Positions 7,953 through 17,023 of a stretch of 64,000 bases of DNA are shown here, piece after piece (within the stretch, counting starts at the first letter, position 1; every line of letters starts with the position of its first letter). This DNA is from an uncultured Agathobacter sp. (GTDB taxonomy: Bacteria > Bacillota > Clostridia > Lachnospirales > Lachnospiraceae): NCBI GenBank assembly GCA_944381555.1, contig CALWLL010000056.1:124001-188000 (forward strand), written 5' to 3'. The notes under the pieces are model-generated. The model was not told the origin of the DNA and searched no databases. It was given only the letters and a program-made list of their open reading frames with translations. The translations under genes were made by a program, and so were the position numbers.

Positions 7953-10589
7953 TTAGTCTTTTGCCAGTTTTCTTTGGAACAGTTTAACCAGCTCAACAAT
8001 CGGAATAATCAGTGCGCCAATACCTATCGCAATCAGATATTCCATAAAATCTACTCTTGTAAATCCAAACATATCTGCAAGGAAAGGCACCTCACATACT
8101 AACGTTGTTGCAAGCAGCGAACCGACAGCCGCTAAGAATAATGTCTTGTTTTGCGAACCAAGTTTGAAAATGCTGCCTCTCTGGGAACGCATATTAAAGC
8201 TATGGAAAATTTCTGCCATAGACATTGTGAGGAATGCCATTGTAGTACCATGTGCGCTATCAGAAATTACCCATTCCCCTGTCTCCATATAATGACCTAT
8301 AAAGAAAGAAACCAGCGTAAATACGGAAACCAGCAATCCCTGATATGCAATATCCACACCCATACCGCCTGAGAAAATTCCTGCTTTTGCATCCCTAGGT
8401 TTGCGCCGCATAATTCCAGGCTCTGCTTTTTCCATACCAAGCGCAAGCGCCGGGAAACAGTCTGTAACCAGATTGATCCACAACAGATGTACCGGTTTTA
8501 AAATTGTAAATCCAGCCAAGGTTGCAACAAAGATACTAACAACCTCACTCATGTTAGAACCGAGCAGGAACTGAATTGCTTTACGGATATTATCATAAAT
8601 GCGGCGGCCTTCTTCTACTGCACCTACGATAGTAGCAAAGTTGTCATCCGCAAGAACCATATCTGCAACGTTTTTCGTAACATCCGTACCCGTAATTCCC
8701 ATTCCGACGCCGATATCAGCCGACTTGATAGATGGAGCGTCATTTACGCCGTCGCCTGTCATGGCAGTAACATATCCGGCGCCTCTCCACATATTGACGA
8801 TACGCGTTTTATGTTCCGGCTGCACGCGTGCATAAACACTGATATTCTGATACTTTTTTGCAAACTCTTCATCGCTCATTTCATTAAGCTGGGCACCTGT
8901 TACGGCACAGGTATTCTCTGTAATAATACCCAGTTCTTTTGCAATGGCAACGGCTGTATCAATGTGGTCACCGGTAATCATGATTGGGCGGATGCCCGCA
9001 TGTTTACATTCCACAATCGCATCCTTTACTTCCGGACGTACCGGATCAATCATACCGCTTAAACCGATAAAACAAAGGTCTGTTTCTAAATAATCTGCTT
9101 CATACTGTTCCGGAGCACTCTCCCAGATACGCTCCGCACATGCCAGAACTCGAAGCGCCTTGTCTGCCATCGCTTTGTTTGCAGCAAGGATTTCTTCTTT
9201 ATAGCTTTCCGTCATCGGCAGGATTTCGCCGCCTTTGCGGTAGCAGGTACATTTTCCGATGATTACGTCAGGAGCGCCTTTTGTATATTGAACATAACCT
9301 TTTTCTGCAGCATGAACCGTTGACATCATTTTACGAGAAGAGTCAAACGGTGCTTCTCCGCTACGTGGGAAACGTTCTTTTAAATCACCTTTTGGCTGTC
9401 CAAGCTTATTCGCCCATGCTACCAGCGCCATTTCTGTAGGCTCGCCGGTAACATTGCCCTCTGCATCTATTTCCGCATCACTGCAAAGCGACATTGCAGA
9501 TGCCAGATAAGTCTCGTCATCCGAAAAGCTGTCAACGACTGTCATTTTATTCTGTGTTAATGTACCGGTTTTATCCGAACAGATAATCTGCGCACATCCT
9601 AAGGTTTCTACAGCAGTTAAACGGCGGATAATCGCATTGCGTTTTGACATATTGGTAACTCCAATAGACAAAACAACCGTTACTACGGCAGCAAGTCCTT
9701 CCGGAATTGCTGCAACAGCAAGCGAAACAGCTACCATAAAGGAATTCAGTGCAAATTCAAAGTCAAATCTTCCTGCACGAATGAGCTGAACACCGAAAAC
9801 GATGACACAGATTCCCAAAACGAGCCATGTCAGAGTCTTCGATAACTGGTTCAGCTTAATCTGCAAAGGCGTTTCTCCTTCTTCTGCCTGTTGCAGGGCA
9901 TCCGCGATTTTACCCATTTCGGTTTCCATTCCGGTTGCAGTTACAACAGCGGTACCACGTCCATACACAACTGTACTTCCCATGTATACCATATTCTTAC
10001 GATCTCCAAGAGGGACATCTTTTTCACTTTCCCTTAAGTTAATGCAGTCAATAAACTTATTGACCGGAACGGATTCGCCTGTTAATGCAGCCTCTTCAAC
10101 TTTCAGGCTGGCATTCTCAAGAATTCTGGCATCGGCCGGAACAGCATCGCCTGCTTCAAGCAGGATTACATCACCAATAACCAAATCTTCGCTATGGATT
10201 ACCTGCACTTTTCCATCACGCATTACCTTTGATGTAGCAGCAGACATCTCCTGTAAGGCTTCAATCGCTTTTTCAGCCTTGCTTTCCTGATAAACGCCTA
10301 AAACAGCATTGACAATAACAACGGCAAGAATGATGATTACATCTGCAAAGCTCTCATTTTTAACTACGGCGAGTACTCCGCTGATAAATGCAGCGATAAG
10401 CAGTATGATTATCATTGGATCTGCAAGCTGTTCAAAGAAACGCTGTATCAGGGATTTCCCTTTTGCAGCCTCCAGCTTGTTCTTTCCGTTTTCTTCGAGA
10501 CGTTTTTGCGCTTCCTGTGACGTAAGACCTTTGTCGTCAACCCCTAAAGCGCGCAGGACATCTCCTTTTTCCTGACAATAGTACTTCAT
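7953..10589 (-). CDS. Cation-transporting P-type ATPase, calcium (P2) type
   Basis: 878 residues, the usual size for bacterial SERCA/PMCA-like pumps. It couples ATP hydrolysis to export of a cation, most likely Ca2+. Visible are the N-terminal cation ATPase domain (1-60), TGES of the actuator domain (170-173), the intramembrane PEGL (296-299), the phosphorylation site DKTGTLT (Asp339), the nucleotide-domain KGAPDVI, the hinge TGDGVNDAPS, and about ten predicted membrane helices. The residue after PEGL is Ala instead of the Pro of SERCA, a common bacterial variant. It is monocistronic, with its own terminator. Substrate (Ca2+ or Mn2+) cannot be decided by eye. Confidence 0.92.
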   Translation of the reverse strand: MKYYCQEKGDVLRALGVDDKGLTSQEAQKRLEENGKNKLEAAKGKSLIQRFFEQLADPMIIILLIAAFISGVLAVVKNESFADVIIILAVVIVNAVLGVYQESKAEKAIEALQEMSAATSKVMRDGKVQVIHSEDLVIGDVILLEAGDAVPADARILENASLKVEEAALTGESVPVNKFIDCINLRESEKDVPLGDRKNMVYMGSTVVYGRGTAVVTATGMETEMGKIADALQQAEEGETPLQIKLNQLSKTLTWLVLGICVIVFGVQLIRAGRFDFEFALNSFMVAVSLAVAAIPEGLAAVVTVVLSIGVTNMSKRNAIIRRLTAVETLGCAQIICSDKTGTLTQNKMTVVDSFSDDETYLASAMSLCSDAEIDAEGNVTGEPTEMALVAWANKLGQPKGDLKERFPRSGEAPFDSSRKMMSTVHAAEKGYVQYTKGAPDVIIGKCTCYRKGGEILPMTESYKEEILAANKAMADKALRVLACAERIWESAPEQYEADYLETDLCFIGLSGMIDPVRPEVKDAIVECKHAGIRPIMITGDHIDTAVAIAKELGIITENTCAVTGAQLNEMSDEEFAKKYQNISVYARVQPEHKTRIVNMWRGAGYVTAMTGDGVNDAPSIKSADIGVGMGITGTDVTKNVADMVLADDNFATIVGAVEEGRRIYDNIRKAIQFLLGSNMSEVVSIFVATLAGFTILKPVHLLWINLVTDCFPALALGMEKAEPGIMRRKPRDAKAGIFSGGMGVDIAYQGLLVSVFTLVSFFIGHYMETGEWVISDSAHGTTMAFLTMSMAEIFHSFNMRSQRGSIFKLGSQNKTLFLAAVGSLLATTLVCEVPFLADMFGFTRVDFMEYLIAIGIGALIIPIVELVKLFQRKLAKD

Positions 10590-10693
10590 TCTTTGTTACC
10601 TCCGCTTAATTGATATTTATTCTGAATTTATTTGTTAGCTTTATTATATCCAACACAAAATAATGCATGAATGATTTTGAGGAATATACGAAA

Positions 10694-11317
10694 TTATGTA
10701 TTTTTCATAATTACTATTTCAGCGATATCTGCAATATGTTCAGCAGCATCTGCACATTTTTCCAAATATGTATAAATATCTCTCCATGCAATAACTTCAA
10801 GTGGGTCCGCTGTGCTGTCATGCAGATCATACATGCAGCGAATATAAAGCTTGTCCGCTTCTTCTTCCAAAGAATTAATCTTTATAATATGTTCTTTGAT
10901 TTGCTTGGAATGCTTAAATTCAGCAAACTGCTTCATGAGCATCAAAACTTCATCACAGCATTTGGTAATAATCTGTACCAATACCAGCGCATCCGGACGT
11001 ATCGTTGTAACGCGGTTAAAGTAGATACGGATTAACACATCCTCAATTTTATCCACAAGATTGTCAATATTATGACTTACCTGAACGATGTCCTCTCTCT
11101 CAATCGGAGTTATAAATGCTTTTACCAGCGTTTCTGTCAGTTCATGCTTTTTCAGGTCTGCCTGATGCTCTATCTCATGCATTTTTTCAAAATAACTGTT
11201 GAGATTTTCTGCATCAAAATTCTGCACCGTTTCTTCTAACAATCTGGCAGCCTGACATGCATACTGTGTACACTCAATGAAATTATTAAAATAATAAGTG
11301 TCTTGTTTTTTGGACAT
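10694..11317 (-). CDS. DUF47 (PhoU-like) accessory protein of Pit transporter
   Basis: 207 residues, nearly all alpha-helical, with the PhoU-like pattern of the DUF47/YkaA family: repeated charged helices such as MHEIEHQADLKKHELTETLV and ITPIEREDIVQVSHNIDNLV. These proteins are encoded next to Pit phosphate permeases and are thought to modulate them. It follows the pit gene by 39 bases on the same strand, the standard arrangement, although in many genomes the DUF47 gene comes first. Confidence 0.9.
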   Translation of the reverse strand: MSKKQDTYYFNNFIECTQYACQAARLLEETVQNFDAENLNSYFEKMHEIEHQADLKKHELTETLVKAFITPIEREDIVQVSHNIDNLVDKIEDVLIRIYFNRVTTIRPDALVLVQIITKCCDEVLMLMKQFAEFKHSKQIKEHIIKINSLEEEADKLYIRCMYDLHDSTADPLEVIAWRDIYTYLEKCADAAEHIADIAEIVIMKNT

Positions 11318-11356
11318 AATCTTTCTCCTGATTTATATTTATTTTTATATACCAGC

Positions 11357-12409
11357 TTAGAAAAGCATAATAAAAATTTTCGCCATGATAAAGCTAATCA
11401 GCCCACAACCCGGAAACGTAAACACCCAGGTCAGCACCATATCCTTGACTACACTAAAATTAATCGATGACAAACGCCTTACTGCACCAACACCCATGAT
11501 TGCTGTCGTTTTCATATGTGTTGTGGAAACAGGAACACCGAAAACACTCGATACAAATAATCCGAACGCAGCCGCAAGGTCTGCTGAAAAGCCCTGATAT
11601 TTTTCCAGTTTTACCATATCCATACCAACGGATTTGATAATTTTCTCACCGCCGACACTCGTACCCAGTCCCATAACAATACTGCACAAAAGCATCAGCC
11701 ATATCGGTATCGTTGTACCTGTAACATCTGACTGTCCATGTGAAAAAGCCAGCCCCAGGAACAAAACACCAATGAATTTCTGGCCATCCTGAGCTCCATG
11801 CATAAAACTCATTGCTGCGGCTCCAAAGATTTGTGCGCCTTTAAAAAAGGTGTTTGTTTTTCGTCTGTCAAGCCTTGCACAAAGTATGATGATAAGCTTA
11901 CAGATAATCCAGCCTGAACCAAAGCCCAGAATCACACTTGCAAAAAGTCCATAGATAACTTTGCTCCACTCTGCACCGTTTACACCGCCAAGTCCATTCT
12001 GAATGGCGATTGCGGCACCTGTAATACCCGCAATCAGACTATGGCTTTCACTCGTCGGAATTCCAAAGTACGAGGCACCCACACTGTATACCACAATAGA
12101 AAAAAGCGCAGCACACAAGGCAATCATCGCATTTCTGGTATTATCGCCAAAATCAACCATATTGCTAATGGTACTTGCAACAGAACTGTTAATATGAGTC
12201 ATAACGAGTACGCCAAGAAAATTAAAGGCAGCACTCATAATAATTGCTGCACGCACGCTCATACACCGGGTCGTGATACATGTAGCAATGGCATTTGGCG
12301 CATCTGTCCAACCGTTAACAAAAATAACGCCTATGGTTAAAAGCGTTGTTACAAACAAAGCCGGATTTGACACAATTTCCTGCAAAAATGCCGAAAACGA
12401 TACATCCAT
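11357..12409 (-). CDS. pit: Low-affinity inorganic phosphate transporter, Pit family
   Basis: 350 residues with about ten hydrophobic segments and the two signature repeats of the PiT family: FVNGWTDAPNAIATCITTR near residue 30 and GVPVSTTHMKTTAIMGVG near residue 300 (compare GIPTSESHSLIAGITG near 120). It moves phosphate, usually as a metal-phosphate complex, in symport with protons or cations. A GGAGG lies seven bases before the ATG. Its leader contains a terminator-like hairpin, described separately. It forms an operon with the DUF47 gene. Confidence 0.93.
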   Translation of the reverse strand: MDVSFSAFLQEIVSNPALFVTTLLTIGVIFVNGWTDAPNAIATCITTRCMSVRAAIIMSAAFNFLGVLVMTHINSSVASTISNMVDFGDNTRNAMIALCAALFSIVVYSVGASYFGIPTSESHSLIAGITGAAIAIQNGLGGVNGAEWSKVIYGLFASVILGFGSGWIICKLIIILCARLDRRKTNTFFKGAQIFGAAAMSFMHGAQDGQKFIGVLFLGLAFSHGQSDVTGTTIPIWLMLLCSIVMGLGTSVGGEKIIKSVGMDMVKLEKYQGFSADLAAAFGLFVSSVFGVPVSTTHMKTTAIMGVGAVRRLSSINFSVVKDMVLTWVFTFPGCGLISFIMAKIFIMLF

Positions 12410-12434
12410 ACAAATCCTCCATCCATAAATACTT

Positions 12435-12470
12435 ATTAAAAAGCATGGCTCTGGAATGAAGCCATGCTTT
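12435..12470 (-). terminator. Terminator of cotJABC, also lying inside the pit leader
   Basis: On the minus strand AAAGCATGGCT, a 9-base loop and AGCCATGCTT are followed by TTTTTAAT. It ends the cotJ transcript about 100 bases after cotJC. Because the probable pit promoter (12501-12529) is upstream of it, the same hairpin is in the pit leader and could attenuate pit. Confidence 0.8.
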
Positions 12471-12500
12471 CAATTATTCCACCTCTTACTCGATATCCTT

Positions 12501-12529
12501 AGTATAGTAGACCGGAACTAAAAAATCAA
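12501..12529 (-). promoter_or_regulatory. Probable promoter of the pit-DUF47 operon
   Basis: Minus strand TTGATT (12524-12529), 17 bases, TATACT (12501-12506). It lies between cotJC and pit and upstream of the hairpin at 12435-12470. No other good sigma-A site is visible between that hairpin and the pit start. Confidence 0.6.
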
Positions 12530-12572
12530 TCAAATTTTATATCTATACCAAAATTTTACCGGTGCAGGAAAA

Positions 12573-13181
12573 TTATTTTCCACAATGCTTATCAAAGCTT
12601 GGATTGCACATATAGTAGTTCTTGCTATCCAATTTGTCTGTCATAAGGCGCAGAGCTTCGCCAAAGCGCTGGAAATGATTTATTTCTCTCTGGCGAAGGA
12701 ATTTAATTGGGTCAGCCACTTCATAGTCTTTTACAAGGCGAAGGATATTGTCATATGTGGTACGCGCTTTCTGTTCTGCTGCCATATCTTCAAACAGGTC
12801 CGTTATTGGATCTCCTTTGCTCTGGAACTGGTTAGCAGTAAACGGAATTCCACCCGAAGACTGTGGCCAGACTGCACCGGTATGGTCGATATAATATTCT
12901 CCAAGACCGGATTCCTTTAACTCTTCTGCACTACAGCCCTTTGTCAGTTGTCTGATGATCGCCGCAACCATCTCCATATGTGCGAGTTCTTCCGTACCGA
13001 TATCCGTAAGCAGCCCCGCCACTTTACGGTCTTCCATAGAATATCTTTGGGATAGGTAGCGCATAGATGCTCCTATCTCACCATCAGGACCACCGTATTG
13101 GCTCATTATAAACTTCGCCATAGCAGGATTTGGTCTTGTAATATTAATCGGATATTGTAATTTTCTTTCATAAACCCACAT
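12573..13181 (-). CDS. cotJC: Spore coat protein CotJC (manganese-catalase family)
   Basis: 202 residues beginning MWVYERKLQYPINITRPNP, the typical CotJC start. The four-helix dinuclear manganese catalase fold is indicated by GEIGASMRYLSQRY, DIGTEELAHMEMVAAIIRQL (metal ligands Glu and His) and the later EINHFQRFGEALR. CotJC is a coat protein made in the mother cell, thought to protect against peroxide. It is the last gene of cotJABC, one base after cotJB. Confidence 0.95.
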   Translation of the reverse strand: MWVYERKLQYPINITRPNPAMAKFIMSQYGGPDGEIGASMRYLSQRYSMEDRKVAGLLTDIGTEELAHMEMVAAIIRQLTKGCSAEELKESGLGEYYIDHTGAVWPQSSGGIPFTANQFQSKGDPITDLFEDMAAEQKARTTYDNILRLVKDYEVADPIKFLRQREINHFQRFGEALRLMTDKLDSKNYYMCNPSFDKHCGK

Positions 13182-13182
13182 A

Positions 13183-13431
13183 CTATCTTACTCCTTCCCA
13201 AGGCAATGGCATATCTGACCAGGTCCACTGTCCATGCATTGCAGCAGAGGCTGCCGTCAGAGGTCCAAAGTTTTCCTCGAATTTCTGTTTTGCTTTTTCA
13301 TACATATCTACAACTTCCTTAAAATAACAGAATGCCTCTTCATCATCCGGATGGGTGTCGAGATAAAGCTGCATATCCACTACACAAAAAGATAACATTT
13401 GTACCCACTCCAACATCTGTTTTCGATTCAT
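13183..13431 (-). CDS. cotJB: Spore coat protein CotJB
   Basis: 82 residues. MLEWVQMLSFCVVDMQLYLD and the following THPDDEEAF are the hallmark of CotJB. It is needed with CotJA for CotJC assembly in Bacillus. The start overlaps the cotJA stop by four bases, implying translational coupling, and the C-terminus ends in the typical WTWSDMPLPWEG. Confidence 0.93.
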   Translation of the reverse strand: MNRKQMLEWVQMLSFCVVDMQLYLDTHPDDEEAFCYFKEVVDMYEKAKQKFEENFGPLTAASAAMHGQWTWSDMPLPWEGVR

Positions 13432-13634
13432 CTTCTTACCCCCCTTCTCATCGTATCACAAAAAGGCTTCTCCAATTCCGGAAACAGGGTTCCTGCACGA
13501 AGTGCCTGAGCTGGTTCATAAACCTGATTCATATTCTGCCATGGGACATAAGCCATTGCAATTGCCCAGTTGTTACAGTCATCCTGCAAATATCTGTCTT
13601 CTGAACATTGTGTACAGCTTCTCCAGTTTTCCAT
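13428..13634 (-). CDS. cotJA: Spore coat associated protein CotJA
   Basis: 68 residues. The core AMAYVPWQNMNQVYEPAQAL followed by GTLFPELEKPF is the conserved CotJA signature. It heads the cotJABC operon, with a GGAGA ribosome site. The N-terminus is Cys-rich (CTQCSEDRYLQDDC). I could not find a convincing mother-cell sigma-E promoter in the 60 bases between it and the upstream terminator, although one is expected there. Confidence 0.9.
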   Translation of the reverse strand: MENWRSCTQCSEDRYLQDDCNNWAIAMAYVPWQNMNQVYEPAQALRAGTLFPELEKPFCDTMRRGVRR

Positions 13635-13695
13635 ACTTCATTCTCCTACTTAATCTAATACAATACATCTTATTCATAAAATCGCAATTTGTGAG

Positions 13696-13742
13696 AGAAA
13701 AAGAGCCGCAACCGCGCATAAATGCGCGGCTGCGGCTCTTTG
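13696..13742 (-). terminator. Terminator of the DUF5717-DUF5716 operon
   Basis: AAGAGCCGCAACCGCGCAT and ATGCGCGGCTGCGGCTCTT make a near-perfect stem of about 19 pairs, followed on the minus strand by TTTTTCTCTC. It lies 13 bases after the last gene of the four-gene operon. Confidence 0.9.
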
Positions 13743-13754
13743 TAAGTTCAACGT

Positions 13755-14918
13755 TTATATCCCTCGGTTAATTTCATCCACTCTCCTTAAAATCGTTCGG
13801 ACCTGTTGTGTTTTACTTCCCATCTTATCGATGTACTTTTCAACTTCCTTTTTCATCTCTTCAATTGCATTCAGGTTGTATTCTATTCTGCTTCGAAGGT
13901 TTTGCCTGCGCGAAAACAGATCATGCTTAACTTCCACCATTTCTCTTGGATCAATAACCGCATTCGCATAATTGAGCCATATTCTTGCATCATACAGGTG
14001 AAGTCCCTGTAAAATACGAACAAGCCTGCCATTAAAATACTCCAGGTCTTCATTGTTCTGTTTAAAACGCTCACGTTCTTTACAGGCTTCAATATACTGC
14101 TCATAATTGTAAGTCAGTTCTAAAGAATTGTTTACATGGAACCTTTCGCAGGTATAATCTACTGCATTTTTAATGTTTACATACTTAATCTTTACCCGAT
14201 TTTCCAAAGATATGGCATGATTCTGGTTAATATCACATTTTTTTATTTCACGCGCACACTCCTGCATACGAATGATAATATAGGAGCCAAAAAGCGTTGC
14301 TAAAAAAGCTACCAGAATAATCGGAAGGAAGTCCCACTGAAGCATAATGGACAAAATGGTCACTATCACCGCAGCTCCGCCAAATATATACAGCAGCAGA
14401 TACGATAACTTCCGCAGTTTTTTTTGTTCTTCCATTCTTTCATTTCGAAGGATACTCCATTCTACCTTCTCACTTGCCAGATGATTTAAATCCCGCCTGA
14501 TGGCATCCAGATAAGTCTCATTGGCTTTAAGCCTCTTGATAATATCCGGCACTTCAGCCTCTAGTTCATTCATCTGATTAAAAGTTTCATCTGAAATCTT
14601 ATGCTCTGCATTCAGATAATCATTTCGCGCTTTTGTAAGTTTGGACACATTGTTTGCCACATCCATAAGCAATTCCTTTTGTGTGCCCTCTAATCCTTCT
14701 ACGATAGTGATATCATTCAGATATGCCGTCACCTGATCGTATTCTTTGCGCATGCCTTCCAACTCACGGGAAATATCAATCATCTGTTCGCAAAGATTAA
14801 TGACATAATGATTGATAGCCGGTTGGTCCGTTAATACTACAGGCTTTATATTTTCCTCAATAACTTCCTTCTTCTTGTTCTTTTTTCTTCTAAACAAATC
14901 TAAAAAAGACATAATCAA
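13755..14918 (-). CDS. Membrane-anchored coiled-coil protein of the DUF5716/DUF5717 operon, unknown function
   Basis: 387 residues that I do not recognise. A basic N-terminus (LFRRKKNKKKE) is followed by a long charged coiled-coil region (35-170), two adjacent membrane helices (about 171-193 and 196-217) and a second coiled-coil half (220-387). The two helices make a hairpin, so both coiled-coil arms are probably cytoplasmic; that is inference. The ATG overlaps the TGA of the TPR-like gene (ATGA), so translation is coupled. It is the last gene of the operon and may tether the soluble partners to the membrane. Confidence 0.8.
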   Translation of the reverse strand: MIMSFLDLFRRKKNKKKEVIEENIKPVVLTDQPAINHYVINLCEQMIDISRELEGMRKEYDQVTAYLNDITIVEGLEGTQKELLMDVANNVSKLTKARNDYLNAEHKISDETFNQMNELEAEVPDIIKRLKANETYLDAIRRDLNHLASEKVEWSILRNERMEEQKKLRKLSYLLLYIFGGAAVIVTILSIMLQWDFLPIILVAFLATLFGSYIIIRMQECAREIKKCDINQNHAISLENRVKIKYVNIKNAVDYTCERFHVNNSLELTYNYEQYIEACKERERFKQNNEDLEYFNGRLVRILQGLHLYDARIWLNYANAVIDPREMVEVKHDLFSRRQNLRSRIEYNLNAIEEMKKEVEKYIDKMGSKTQQVRTILRRVDEINRGI

Positions 14919-15754
14919 ATCCTACAAATTCTTCTATATTCTTCTTTCCAATTAAAAATAATATCGGATACTGCTTTTTGATATTCGCTTTTTTGTCCAT
15001 TGACGCACAGCTTTGCAATACCTTCCAACTGCTTCTCAAACTCTTTTATTTCTTCGCTTTGGCCGGCAGCAGACAACTTATTTTTGATACTGGTGATTGC
15101 TTCTTCGCTTAATCCATTTGCTGACGCCGCTTCCATAAAACCCGCTTCACCCTTAAGACATTGGCAAGCCATCAGTGATTCCTTTAAAGATTCCTCATTC
15201 TGATTCAAATGATATGCCTTTTCATAGCAATGTACAGCTTCCTGAAAAAGAAACAATCTGGCATAGGCTGTTCCCAAATTGTGCCAGATATTACCGATAA
15301 GTTCCGGCGGCTGTTCCCCGGCATCATCCGACTCCAGCAGGTTCTTATATTCATAAATACTGCTTAAATATTTTTCCTTTTCCATAAGACGGTCTGCACG
15401 GACTTTATTGCATTCAAAGTCAGACTTTTCTTCCATCTCACGAACCAGACGCACAATTTCTTTGATGGCGTCTCTTGGGCAATAACCGCATTCCGTCAGA
15501 ATTGCCAGTACATACTCCGACAAACGGCCATCCATCCTCATGATATCCCGCAGCCGCTCTGCGAGCTTTTCATTTTTTAACTCCCTGCCAATCCAGGTAC
15601 ATAGCTCCTCCGTCATAAAATCTCTTTCCAAAAGATAAGTATTATTCTCAATGTAATAACACAGTTCTTCTAAGGAATACACATTCCATGAAATGCCCTC
15701 AATGTAGTAAGGCAAAGCAGCTATCGGCTGATTACAAAATAATATTTCGCCCAT
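14915..15754 (-). CDS. TPR-like protein of the DUF5716/DUF5717 operon
   Basis: 279 residues, helical. The clearest repeat is around 155-205: NIWHNLGTAYARLFLFQEAV followed by HCYEKAYHLNQNEESLKESL, a canonical pair of tetratricopeptide helices. The N-terminal ~110 residues (MGEILFCNQPIAALPYYIEG...) contain no motif I know, and the C-terminus is rich in Lys and Glu. TPR proteins usually serve as docking adaptors, often for Hsp70-type partners. It sits 12 bases after the DUF5716-type gene and overlaps the next gene by four bases. Confidence 0.8.
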   Translation of the reverse strand: MGEILFCNQPIAALPYYIEGISWNVYSLEELCYYIENNTYLLERDFMTEELCTWIGRELKNEKLAERLRDIMRMDGRLSEYVLAILTECGYCPRDAIKEIVRLVREMEEKSDFECNKVRADRLMEKEKYLSSIYEYKNLLESDDAGEQPPELIGNIWHNLGTAYARLFLFQEAVHCYEKAYHLNQNEESLKESLMACQCLKGEAGFMEAASANGLSEEAITSIKNKLSAAGQSEEIKEFEKQLEGIAKLCVNGQKSEYQKAVSDIIFNWKEEYRRICRI

Positions 15755-15766
15755 TGTCTGTCTCCA

Positions 15767-17002
15767 TTACATAGTCATGGTATATTTCCATACCTTATCT
15801 GTCCCTCTGTATATCTCTCCAAATCCCAGGTCGCGAATCTTTACTTCAATCTTCTCGTCCGATACCGGTACTGCGGTAATCCGAAGACGTGTCGTTCTGT
15901 CCGGCCTGCTTGGTAAATCGGTCAATTCTAAAGTTTCAATCACAGCCTCTCTGCTGTTTGGAAGCTGTTTCCAAAAATCAATTTCACCCGTTCCGGAGAG
16001 TATTACTTCACATTCCCCCTTCGCCTCAAACCAGTTTTTTCCGGCACTTATCAGGGTGTAAAAGGATAATTCCCCTTTGTCTCTGACCTTCAGACTCAGG
16101 TTGAACTTCATCTCATTTTCCCCCATATAAATGAAATTCCAATTCTCATCATGGTCACGCAAAAATCCTGCATAGCAAGCACCCTTACAGTACAGGTTAT
16201 TCCCCATAAACGCGCGCCTGCCCCGGCAAATATATGTAAGGGAATCCTTCATCCACTTCCCCTCAAAGCCCTCGCCCACCAGATAAACCGTAGTAACAAT
16301 CTGATTCTCAAAGGCCTTTTGAAGCAATATTAAGAATTCCTCGTCTTTATTCTCCTCCATTGGAGTTTTGATGCTTTCCTTAATGGATATTACCTGGGGA
16401 GCAGTTCTGGTATTACGTTTCAATCCGTAGTAATGTATATTCTTTCCGTCACTCTCAAACAGATACACATCATGAATCCACAGACTGTCAGGCTGGCTTA
16501 AAGCAAAGTAATAAAAACTTTCCTTATGGTCGATTACCATAAACTGTTCCGGTAAAAGCCCCAGCTTAGGCGCAATCTTCCAGAAAACCTCCATATTTGC
16601 CCTTGAAAGGCGCTCTACAGACAGAATCAGCCGGTCGTAGGCAGCTACATTGCCAAGCTTCTTCGGGAGCTCCATAACCTTTTTCAGAAAGAGCGCCAGT
16701 AACTCCCATGCTTCAAAGGTTTCATCCTCTATGCGTATCGTTTCCCCATTTACGGCACGTTTAAGAAGAGAATCCACACAGATTACTTCGGAAGTTTTTG
16801 CCATTTTACGGGCATCATCTCCATAATACCACTGCCCAAGGCTTTTTCTCTTCGCCAGAAGCGTCGGTATCTGATAATACCCGCTGCCTGCGATGGTACT
16901 TACCGTCTCAGGCTCCGCCATATTCAGTTGGTAATAGCTTATCATCGCATACCGGTCATTAATATCAATCCCGATGTAGATGTGTTCTTTTCTTTGCTCC
17001 AT
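15767..17002 (-). CDS. Hsp70-like (ASKHA fold) protein, DUF5716 type
   Basis: 411 residues. The start HIYIGIDINDRYAMISYY matches the phosphate-1 loop of Hsp70/actin-fold ATPases. YQIPTLLAKRKSLGQWYYGDDA (its first half and GDDA) matches the Hsp70 'PS...GDEA' segment, and VYLVGEGFEGKWM near 245 matches the adenosine loop. The phosphate-2 loop equivalent (VYLFESDGKN, about 186-195) lacks the Gly-rich DLGGGT, so nucleotide use is uncertain. The last ~120 residues are beta-rich and replace the usual substrate-binding domain. It fits what I remember of DUF5716. It lies 21 bases after the DUF5717-type gene. Confidence 0.75.
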   Translation of the reverse strand: MEQRKEHIYIGIDINDRYAMISYYQLNMAEPETVSTIAGSGYYQIPTLLAKRKSLGQWYYGDDARKMAKTSEVICVDSLLKRAVNGETIRIEDETFEAWELLALFLKKVMELPKKLGNVAAYDRLILSVERLSRANMEVFWKIAPKLGLLPEQFMVIDHKESFYYFALSQPDSLWIHDVYLFESDGKNIHYYGLKRNTRTAPQVISIKESIKTPMEENKDEEFLILLQKAFENQIVTTVYLVGEGFEGKWMKDSLTYICRGRRAFMGNNLYCKGACYAGFLRDHDENWNFIYMGENEMKFNLSLKVRDKGELSFYTLISAGKNWFEAKGECEVILSGTGEIDFWKQLPNSREAVIETLELTDLPSRPDRTTRLRITAVPVSDEKIEVKIRDLGFGEIYRGTDKVWKYTMTM

Positions 17003-17023
17003 GTGTTCTCCGTTCCGGTAAAA

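Noticed and set aside
9802..10290. 162-codon open frame opposite the P-type ATPase
   Set aside because: Antisense shadow of conserved coding sequence; no ribosome site or recognisable motif.
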